From assembly GCA_964581885.1 (NCBI GenBank), contig CAZOPS010000014.1, forward strand, positions 1-16,625: a stretch of DNA of 16,625 nt, in the 5' to 3' direction. A program made the translations under genes and the position numbers. How positions within the stretch are numbered: position 1 is the stretch's first letter; every line of letters starts with the position of its first letter. Source of the stretch: JAYEID01 sp964581885 (GTDB lineage: Bacteria > Patescibacteriota > WWE3 > JAUXAW01 > JAYEID01). The notes under the pieces are model-generated. The model saw only the letters and a program-made list of their open reading frames with translations. It ran no database searches and had not been told where the DNA came from. Positions 1-4,943 of this stretch are shown here, piece by piece.

Positions 1-3
1 ATT

Positions 4-50
4 GTGATCAGAATCACGAAATTGGAAATTACGCTCAGAAGCGTGAAAAT
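4..50. repeat. Two TCRGAA-core hairpin repeats with GAAATT-like tails
   Basis: Two short hairpins lie in tandem. The first has stem GTGAT/ATCAC (4-8, 13-17), loop CAGA and tail GAAATT (18-23). The second has stem ACGCT/AGCGT (31-35, 40-44), loop CAGA and tail GAAAAT (45-50), and is preceded by another GAAATT (25-30). The stems differ in sequence but both are fully complementary, and loop and tail are constant. The same design recurs at 10443-10511. Function is unknown; a mobile or structural intergenic repeat is an inference. Confidence 0.7.
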
Positions 51-63
51 AAGAGTGATGGGA

Positions 64-75
64 CCTGCCGGCAGG
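64..75. repeat. Perfect GC-rich palindrome
   Basis: CCTGCCGGCAGG is a perfect 12-bp palindrome, followed by a further CAGG. It stands out from the AT-rich surroundings. I recall similar short GC-rich palindromes as common intergenic words in Patescibacteria genomes, but genome-wide counts were not checked. A second one, of different sequence, is at 10702-10719. Confidence 0.6.
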
Positions 76-86
76 CAGGGATAGGA

Positions 87-191
87 GATAGTAAATACTA
101 GTTGCTAATTGATGCTAATTTAATACTGCGAATTAATGCGAATTGGTATGGCAAATCCATGCGAATTTAACAATAGCAAATTATTGCGAAT
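87..191. repeat. AT-rich tract of repeated TGCKAATT words
   Basis: TGCTAATT occurs at 103 and 113 and again at 283. TGCGAATT occurs at 127, 137 and 160, with a partial copy at 185. The first copies are 10 or 14 bp apart. A small hairpin ATGG/CCAT lies at 148-160. The start of the tract (GATAGTAAATA, 87-97, then ACTAGTTGCTA, 97-107) has exact copies of both 11-mers in the second repeat island at 10422-10432 and 10844-10854. No gene is seen here. Confidence 0.6.
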
Positions 192-203
192 AAGAAAAAA
201 GGA

Positions 204-262
204 AGTCATTCTGGAGTGAGGAATCCCGATTTATCGGGATGACGAGCGATAGAATCTACATT
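204..262. repeat. Intergenic palindromic repeat element
   Basis: The core is the hairpin ATCCCGATTTATCGGGAT (223-240), an 8-bp stem around two T. It is flanked on the left by GTCATTCTGGAGTGAGGAATC and on the right by a related half reading GATGACGAGCGATAGAATC. The two halves share a GTCATTC/GATGACG-type start and an AGAATC/GGAATC end. This resembles dispersed REP-like elements found in many bacterial genomes. Only one copy lies in this window, so its dispersal is inferred. It sits downstream of the phosphoribosyltransferase gene and could also help end that transcript, although no clear U-tract follows. Confidence 0.5.
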
Positions 263-292
263 TCTCTAACTAGTTACTTAATTGCTAATTAC

Positions 293-826
293 TTAATCAC
301 TTTCAAACACTGGTAGTTTTCCCAAGAAAAGGTTATTCCTAAAATTTTTAATTTTTTTAGTGCCTTGTTTTAAAACAACAGCATTAGCAACAACCTCTCC
401 CCCACTCTGTTTAATTAACTCATCCATTACATTTAAAGTTCTGCCGGTGGATACTACATCGTCTATTACCAAGACTTTTTTTCCTTTTATAAGTTCCGCA
501 TCGGGACCGTTTAGGACTAGGGTTGGTTTTTTTTCTAAGGTTTGGGGGTTAGTCATGTAGCCGTGAATCTTTTTTCGACAGACTATGTAGCGTTTATGTC
601 CCAACTTTTTTGCTAGAGAATGTAATAAGGGAACAACTTTTACCTCAGGTCCGGCAATAATGTCAAATTCCAAGCCTTTAATTTTTTGTTGAAGAGCGCG
701 GGCAGCAGCTTCCACTAGTTCCCCGTCGCCAAGGAGGTTGAAAGAGGCAATTTTTATGCTCGGTCCCAAAGCAACGATGGGTAGTTTGCGAGTAAGGCCG
801 CAAAGTTTTAGAGTGTAAAAGTCCAT
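293..826 (-). CDS. apt: Adenine-type phosphoribosyltransferase
   Basis: This 177-residue protein is a cytoplasmic type I phosphoribosyltransferase, expected to join a purine base (adenine by family resemblance) to PRPP and release pyrophosphate. The PRPP-binding loop VLVIDDVVSTGRTL is at residues 118-131 with its acidic pair D122-D123. The N-terminal stretch (YTLKLCGLTRKLPIV, then the IASFNLLGD region) and the central IAGPEVKVVPL segment match APRT-like proteins, with GPEVK where many relatives have AEAKG. The length is normal. The ATG start lies 39 bp after the DUF1846 stop on the same strand, so co-transcription is likely, but an extended -10 promoter (837-845) may also serve it alone. No Shine-Dalgarno site is visible. 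Substrate identity is the uncertain point: guanine, hypoxanthine or xanthine cannot be excluded. Confidence 0.88.
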   Translation of the reverse strand: MDFYTLKLCGLTRKLPIVALGPSIKIASFNLLGDGELVEAAARALQQKIKGLEFDIIAGPEVKVVPLLHSLAKKLGHKRYIVCRKKIHGYMTNPQTLEKKPTLVLNGPDAELIKGKKVLVIDDVVSTGRTLNVMDELIKQSGGEVVANAVVLKQGTKKIKNFRNNLFLGKLPVFESD

Positions 827-836
827 GGTTTAAGAT

Positions 837-845
837 ATTGTAGCA
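837..845 (-). promoter_or_regulatory. Possible extended -10 promoter for apt
   Basis: On the minus strand TGCTACAAT forms an extended -10 element (TGn plus TACAAT) in the 39-bp gap before the phosphoribosyltransferase ATG. No good -35 lies at 17 bp. A start about 7 nt downstream would leave only a few leader bases, giving a nearly leaderless mRNA. This is inference from sequence only. Confidence 0.35.
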
Positions 846-865
846 CGCTTTTCTAGAGGTTAGCT

Positions 866-2380
866 TTAGAAAATGTCAATTTTTGTTGGTCTGGCGTCAG
901 TTGTAGCCCAGATTCCTAAGTTGCGCAACGCGTTCTTATTTCCGGTTCCTAGTTGGTGTGTAACATGCAGAGGTGCTCCCGAGAGTTTCTTTGTTTGTTT
1001 TAGAGCTTTTTTGGCTAGTGGGTTTGTTGTTTTTCCTAGGGATAGAGCTAAAAGCGCTTCGTTTGCACTTAGGTTGGCCGAGGTTTCTCCTAGTGTTTCT
1101 TCTTTAAATTTAGTAAGGTTTTTAACAATTTCTTCTGGAATTAGATCAATCTCGTCTGGTATTTTTGCCAAGTCTTTTAGGGCATTGAGAAGAACTGCAG
1201 CTTCTGCGTGCATGAGTTGAGAGTTTTTTCCAGTTATTATCTTTCCATTTGGTAGTTTTAGAGCAGCACCGCAGTAAACGCCTTGATTACCTTTGTCCTT
1301 TTGTCCTTTTGCTTCTTCTGCTGCTTTCCGTGCTGGTTCTACTACTGTGCGGTCTATTTCTTTTAAGTTTAGTTTTACCATTAGTGTTTTCATTCTTTGG
1401 AGGGTTTCTTCTTTTTCTGTTCCTTGCAAGTAACCTTCGTGATAGCGAAAGTAATAAAAAATTATTTCCTGCTTTGCAGCTTTGCGCGCTTTTTTATCGT
1501 TTGTAATTCCTTCTTTTAGTTTGTTTATTCCCATTTCGGTTGGCGAGCTGTAGTTTAGATTATTTTTATCTGGGAACAACTGGTTTAGAATATTTTTGAT
1601 TATAGGAAAAGCTTCGATGTCTCGGTTGTAATTTACAGCCCGCTTTCCGTACGTATCTAGATGGAAAGGATCAATAGCATTTTTGTCCCCCAGATCTGCG
1701 GTAGCTGCTTCGTAGGCAACGTTGACTGGGTGGTTTAGAGGTAGGTTCCAAACAGGGAATGTTTCTAGCTTTCCGTAAGTTGCTTGTTTACCTTGTTCCC
1801 TCTCATGGTACAGCTGTCCAAGACAGGTAGAGAGTTTTCCACTGTTGCCTCCGGGGCCGTTGACTACTACAATTGGTTTTCTTACTGGGATATAGGGATC
1901 TTTGCCGAATCCCTCTTTGCTAAGAATTTTTTCAACATTGTCGGGGTAATTTTTTATTTCGTGGCGGAAACAAGTTGTGTATCCTCGGTTTGATAAATGT
2001 TTTGCAAAACTTTTTGCTTCCTCCTCGCCTTCGTACCTATTTATTGCTACCAAGGGGTTGCCTAGTCCCATCTGGTCAAATTTTTCTAGTGCTCTAATTG
2101 CAAAGTTTCCGTAAGTCAAGCTAAAATCGCTGCGTAGCTTACCTCTCTGTAAGTGCTTGGCACTCACGCAGTAGATTATTTCTAAATCTTCTTTGAGTTT
2201 TTGGAGGAGGAGTATTTTTGCCTTTGGATTATATCCGGGTAGGGTCCTTGCTGCGTGGTAGTCGGCTAGCAGTTTTCCACCTACTTCTAGGTAAAGACGG
2301 CCTTCAGATTGGGCTAGCCTTTTTCGAATTGCAGCTTCTTCTGCTTTTAAGTATTTTTTAGTTGAGAAGCATTTTTTCAT
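866..2380 (-). CDS. DUF1846 (UPF0371) family protein
   Basis: This 504-residue protein matches the conserved DUF1846/UPF0371 family of unknown biochemical function over its full length. Recognisable blocks are GRLYLEVGGKLLADYHAAR (residues 27-45), a central glycine-rich P-loop-like segment GPGGNSGKLS (175-184) followed by CLGQLYHE, then FPVWNLPLNHPVNVAYEAAT and DPFHLDTYGK, and near residues 370-400 the segment YCGAALKLPNGK with MHAEAA. The P-loop resemblance suggests nucleotide or phosphate binding, but that is inference. It ends 39 bp before the phosphoribosyltransferase gene on the same strand. The start is ATG, with no Shine-Dalgarno site, and a terminator-like hairpin ends about 20 nt upstream. 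That placement suggests premature termination as a control point. Family identity is secure; the reaction is not known to me. Confidence 0.88.
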   Translation of the reverse strand: MKKCFSTKKYLKAEEAAIRKRLAQSEGRLYLEVGGKLLADYHAARTLPGYNPKAKILLLQKLKEDLEIIYCVSAKHLQRGKLRSDFSLTYGNFAIRALEKFDQMGLGNPLVAINRYEGEEEAKSFAKHLSNRGYTTCFRHEIKNYPDNVEKILSKEGFGKDPYIPVRKPIVVVNGPGGNSGKLSTCLGQLYHEREQGKQATYGKLETFPVWNLPLNHPVNVAYEAATADLGDKNAIDPFHLDTYGKRAVNYNRDIEAFPIIKNILNQLFPDKNNLNYSSPTEMGINKLKEGITNDKKARKAAKQEIIFYYFRYHEGYLQGTEKEETLQRMKTLMVKLNLKEIDRTVVEPARKAAEEAKGQKDKGNQGVYCGAALKLPNGKIITGKNSQLMHAEAAVLLNALKDLAKIPDEIDLIPEEIVKNLTKFKEETLGETSANLSANEALLALSLGKTTNPLAKKALKQTKKLSGAPLHVTHQLGTGNKNALRNLGIWATTDARPTKIDIF

Positions 2381-2399
2381 GTTTGTATTTTGGAAAGGG

Positions 2400-2429
2400 A
2401 AAAGCCCAGGCTTCCGGAGAGCCTAGGCT
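2400..2429 (-). terminator. Rho-independent terminator or attenuator before DUF1846
   Basis: Read on the minus strand, AGCCTAGGCT and AGCCTGGGCT form a 10-bp stem with one G-U wobble around a 7-nt loop, followed by a short TTTT. On the plus strand the same position is a C-A mismatch, so the structure suits minus-strand RNA. It can end the 85-codon gene transcript. Because it lies just 20 nt before the next gene, read-through would decide DUF1846 expression. The short U-tract suggests partial efficiency. Confidence 0.6.
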
Positions 2430-2448
2430 GATGCCCTACTCGGCAGGG

Positions 2449-2706
2449 TTAGGTTTTGATTATGTTGATGCCGAGCAATTTGCAAGCTTTGCGCAGTAAA
2501 GTTGTTTTGAGCGTTTCAGCCCGCAAAGTTTTTTCTGGAACAGCAATGTGTAGTGTTAACGATCTTTGTTCCAGAAACTGGCAGCCGTTTCGTCCTAGGA
2601 TGAGCGCCAGGCAGTCGGCCCGCCCAGAAGCCCTTTTCGGAACGGCTATTGCATCAATACCAGTTGTTTTTAGGAATCCTCTTATTCGTTGCCCTTCGTT
2701 TAGCAC
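2449..2706 (-). CDS. Small hypothetical protein, 85 aa
   Basis: I do not recognise this family. The GTG start is supported by a strong Shine-Dalgarno sequence GAGGAGGG (2711-2718) four bases upstream, one of the best in the window, so translation is likely real. The product is basic and has no signal peptide, membrane segment or obvious motif. It carries three Cys, widely spaced (C32, C42, C76), and a C-terminal LLRKACKLLGINI helix-like end. The gene has its own minus-strand promoter and a structured leader (2737-2842) and is followed by a terminator hairpin. Base composition is more GC-rich than its neighbours, which hints at a different history. An overlapping plus-strand frame (2456-2728) lacks such support. 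Confidence 0.6.
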   Translation of the reverse strand: MLNEGQRIRGFLKTTGIDAIAVPKRASGRADCLALILGRNGCQFLEQRSLTLHIAVPEKTLRAETLKTTLLRKACKLLGINIIKT

Positions 2707-2736
2707 TTTTCCCTCCTCTTTCTCTTGATTTTTGAT

Positions 2737-2763
2737 AAAAAAAATTCCCCGGTCGGGGAATTT
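2737..2763 (-). terminator. Strong intrinsic terminator in the leader of the 85-aa gene
   Basis: On the minus strand AAATTCCCC, loop GACC, GGGGAATTT makes a 9-bp stem whose 3' arm runs into eight consecutive T. It lies between the candidate promoter (2813-2842) and the ribosome binding site of the 85-codon gene. It would therefore stop transcripts before the gene unless overcome, which is the arrangement of an attenuator. No minus-strand gene lies upstream that would need a simple terminator. Confidence 0.7.
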
Positions 2764-2800
2764 AGCAAGCCTTTCTTTTACCCAGAGGTTCCTTCAACAT
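2762..2800 (-). CDS. Possible 12-codon leader peptide
   Basis: A minus-strand ATG at 2798-2800 opens MLKEPLGKRKAC and stops at TAA exactly where the terminator stem begins. The ATG lies in the loop of an upstream hairpin (CCCAGAG 2807-2801 pairing with CTCTGGG 2787-2781). There is no clear Shine-Dalgarno site and no run of one amino acid, so a classical amino-acid attenuation peptide is not obvious. It is a short chance-sized frame and is reported only because of its placement. Confidence 0.25.
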   Translation of the reverse strand: MLKEPLGKRKAC

Positions 2801-2812
2801 CTCTGGGAATAC

Positions 2813-2842
2813 AGAATAGCAAGAGGCCTTCTACGTTGTCAA
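2813..2842 (-). promoter_or_regulatory. Sigma-70-type promoter for the 85-aa gene leader
   Basis: On the minus strand a perfect -35 TTGACA (2842-2837) is followed by an 18-bp spacer and -10 TATTCT (2818-2813). Transcription would start near 2806, at the first base of the leader hairpin. It lies between the TTG that opens the longer plus-strand frame of the glycosyltransferase and that gene's likely true start. Confidence 0.6.
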
Positions 2843-2907
2843 GTATAAACCCCGCGGTTTTTAGTTTCGTTGTTATTTGGGATTATGTTTATGATAGAGT
2901 TGGTAGT

Positions 2908-3990
2908 GTGAAGCGGGTATTAGTGTTTACAACTAATATGGGTCACAGAAGTATTGCCGAGGCGGCGCGTGCTGCTTTTGAAGATTCGGGTTGGAAAGTT
3001 AAAGTTGTTTCTTTTAAGTTTCGCGAAGCAACACTGCAATACTATCCTGCGTATAGACTATTTCCTTTTGTTAATAAAGTTGGTTTCGAGCTTACCCAAG
3101 ATGGTAAATTTGAGAGTCTTTTCCGTAAAGTCTTTAAAGTCCGTAAATTGGGTGCATTAGAGAACATAATCAAGAAGTTTGAACCAGACTTAGTTCTTTC
3201 TACCTATTTTCTCTACAATCCTCCTTTAAGTAGGTTAAAAGAAAAATATCCTTTTGTTTTTTTTAATTATGTGTGTAATCCGCGTACTTATCATCCTTTG
3301 GAGCTCTCAGAAAAAGCTGATCTGAACTTGGTTTATGATTCAAAAGCAAAGCAAAGAGCTTTGGAACTTGGGGTTCTGGCAAAGAAGGTGGAGCCTGTGG
3401 GTTGGTTGGTTAGACCTCAGTTTTACGGAGTTGAGAAAAGTGAGTCTAGGACCAACCTTACTATTACAATTTGTGCGGGAAGCTTGGGAGCACAAGGCTT
3501 TGTCAAATTTCTCCCAGTTTTTACTAGGCTCAGCAGACCTGTTTACTTAAACCTTATTGCTGGAAAAAATAAGATGCTTTTTAGTATTTTTGGAAGCTAT
3601 AAAAAGGCGGTTGGCGCTTTTGAGGAATTTGTGCAAAACAAGCCAGAGATAGAGGTCTATGGCTTTACCAATAAAATTCATGAATTGATGGCAAATTCAG
3701 ACCTTGTAGCTGGAAAGGCTGGTCCCAACCTTCTATTTGAGTCTGTGGCTGTTGGTAAGCCGTTTATGGCTCTTTCACATATTCCTGGTCAGGAAGATGG
3801 TAATTTGGAAATTATAAAAAATAAGAAATTGGGGTGGGTTGCTGAGGACCCAGCCAGGTCTTTTGAAATATTGGAGAAAATTTTGACAGATAATAATGAG
3901 TTTGAGTTTAAGAGAGAATTTATTGAGAGGGAGCGTTCTTATAATAAGAAGTCTTTTGAAAAACTGCGGAAACTAGCTAAAACTGATTAG
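2908..3990 (+). CDS. MGDG-synthase/MurG-like glycosyltransferase
   Basis: This GT-B fold glycosyltransferase of the GT28/MGDG synthase type is expected to act on a lipid acceptor at the inner face of the membrane. From the chosen GTG start it is 360 residues. The N-terminus VLVFTTNMGHRSIAEAA (about residues 4-20) is a variant of the GxGHxxAA acceptor-domain motif. The C-terminal sugar-nucleotide site reads KAGPNLLFESVAVGKP, followed by IPGQEDGN, close to the GT28 pattern. The open frame continues upstream to a TTG at 2725, but that stretch has no family similarity and overlaps a minus-strand promoter and terminator, so the start at 2908 is preferred despite no Shine-Dalgarno site. Donor and acceptor cannot be read from sequence. 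It stands alone, ending just before a REP-like palindrome. Confidence 0.82.
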   Translation: MKRVLVFTTNMGHRSIAEAARAAFEDSGWKVKVVSFKFREATLQYYPAYRLFPFVNKVGFELTQDGKFESLFRKVFKVRKLGALENIIKKFEPDLVLSTYFLYNPPLSRLKEKYPFVFFNYVCNPRTYHPLELSEKADLNLVYDSKAKQRALELGVLAKKVEPVGWLVRPQFYGVEKSESRTNLTITICAGSLGAQGFVKFLPVFTRLSRPVYLNLIAGKNKMLFSIFGSYKKAVGAFEEFVQNKPEIEVYGFTNKIHELMANSDLVAGKAGPNLLFESVAVGKPFMALSHIPGQEDGNLEIIKNKKLGWVAEDPARSFEILEKILTDNNEFEFKREFIERERSYNKKSFEKLRKLAKTD

Positions 3991-4006
3991 AAACCGTTTA
4001 AATCCC

Positions 4007-4049
4007 CTGTAACTAGAGCCTAGTCCAACGCGTTGCGTTAGACTAGGCT
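4007..4049. repeat. REP-like palindrome, copy 1 (left of RAYT)
   Basis: Arms AGCCTAGTC (4017-4025) and GACTAGGCT (4041-4049) enclose an inner stem AACGC/GCGTT with a three-base loop. On the minus strand the whole forms 15 bp with one T-G wobble; on the plus strand that position is a C-A mismatch. A CTGTA tag at 4007-4011 stands six bases before the shared core. A 25-bp core (4018-4042) is identical to copy 2 at 4907-4931. It lies between the glycosyltransferase stop and the RAYT gene and may also end transcription. Confidence 0.8.
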
Positions 4050-4125
4050 GTCCTTATGGGGTTTTACTAGATCTGTTGGTTGGGGTAGTTGAGGTAGCAA
4101 TGGATTTGTGTTTATGATGCTTATA

Positions 4126-4890
4126 ATGAGAAGAAAAATATCTTTTGCTGTTGACAGTTTTTATCATGTTTACACACGCGGTATTGACGGCCGGGAAATT
4201 TTTCCTGATGCAAGTTATTTTTCATATTTCCTTGCGCTGTTGAAGCATTGTCTGACTTACAGTTATCCTTACAGCACGCTCCGAAAGCGTTTGAAAAAAG
4301 CGGAAACAGCGCAAGAGAGACGGGATATTCTTTCCCAATTAGAAGAGAAGAGGGTGTCGCAGCCTGTTCAGTTAGTTTCCTTTTGCTTAATGCCAACCCA
4401 TCCGCATTTGACATTGAAGCAAGTTGAGAGTCAGGGGATAACGAATTTTATGCATCGAGTACTAACTTCATATTCACGATATTTTAACATTCGTCAGCAG
4501 CGGAAGGGGTCTCTTTATGAATCAGTTTTTAAATCTGTAAAGGTAGAGTCTACTGAACAATTAATTCATCTCAGTCGGTATCAGCATCTTAATCCTACTG
4601 CGCTAGGCTTGGCTTCAATTGATGAGCTTAAAAGTTATCCGTGGTCGTCCCTGCTTGCGTATTTGGGGGAAAGGGAAATGCCTTTTGTGGAGGCGCCACC
4701 CGTGCTTTCCCACTTTGCCGATCCACACGACTATGCCCAATTTCTTTTGGCTGAGGTTGATGAATATGAGCCCTTGCGGCTGGAAGTTGTGGCCATAGAC
4801 GACGATTTTGGATGGTTTGCGAGTTTCAGAGAGTTGAAGAAGAGAAAGAGGGAGATGCTTCGAGAAAGGTTCGAAGCTCTGGAGGTTTGA
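4126..4890 (+). CDS. RAYT: REP-associated tyrosine transposase (Y1_Tnp)
   Basis: This 254-residue protein (260 if the GTG at 4108 is used) belongs to the IS200-like Y1 transposase superfamily, REP-associated branch, which nicks single-stranded palindromic DNA through a tyrosine-HUH site. The N-terminus SFYHVYTRGIDG is family-typical. The metal site reads MPTHPHLTL (His 92 and His 94 from this start), where relatives usually have a bulky hydrophobic residue between the histidines, not proline. The candidate nucleophile is Tyr 116 in LTSYSRYFN. GSLYESVFKSV, SRYQHLNP and YPWSSLLAYLG complete the family pattern. It is flanked by two REP-like palindromes, as expected for a domesticated RAYT. The start is ambiguous: a mini-frame from ATG 4100, behind GAGGT, ends at TGA overlapping in-frame ATG codons at 4114 and 4117, which would allow translational coupling. 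Confidence 0.88.
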   Translation: MRRKISFAVDSFYHVYTRGIDGREIFPDASYFSYFLALLKHCLTYSYPYSTLRKRLKKAETAQERRDILSQLEEKRVSQPVQLVSFCLMPTHPHLTLKQVESQGITNFMHRVLTSYSRYFNIRQQRKGSLYESVFKSVKVESTEQLIHLSRYQHLNPTALGLASIDELKSYPWSSLLAYLGEREMPFVEAPPVLSHFADPHDYAQFLLAEVDEYEPLRLEVVAIDDDFGWFASFRELKKRKREMLRERFEALEV

Positions 4891-4895
4891 AAAGA

Positions 4896-4941
4896 CTGTA
4901 GGAACGGCCTAGTCCAACGCGTTGCGTTAGATTATTAGGTT
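4896..4941. repeat. REP-like palindrome, copy 2 (right of RAYT)
   Basis: The 25-bp core at 4907-4931 is identical to copy 1, again with CTGTA (4896-4900) exactly six bases upstream. The right outer arm has diverged (ATTATTAGG in place of ACTAGG), leaving the inner stem and a bulged outer stem. It fills the gap between the convergent RAYT and gyrA stop codons, so it may also act as a transcription barrier for both. Confidence 0.75.
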
Positions 4942-4943
4942 GG

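Noticed and set aside
1249..1506. Plus-strand Leu-rich membrane-like frame opposite DUF1846
   Set aside because: It is the antisense of a conserved coding region, with no start signals.
2456..2728. Plus-strand 90-codon frame opposite the 85-aa gene
   Set aside because: It has no ribosome binding site, and the minus-strand frame has a strong one plus a promoter and terminators in the right order.
2762..2800. Classical amino-acid attenuation peptide
   Set aside because: The 12 codons show no run of one amino acid and no clear ribosome binding site; it is kept only as a low-confidence frame.
2725..2907. N-terminal extension of the glycosyltransferase to TTG 2725
   Set aside because: The extra 61 residues show no family similarity and the DNA carries a minus-strand promoter, hairpin and terminator.
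4017..4049. Simple intrinsic terminator of the glycosyltransferase gene
   Set aside because: No U-tract follows the stem, and the exact second copy with the same upstream tag on the other side of the RAYT gene fits a REP-type repeat better.
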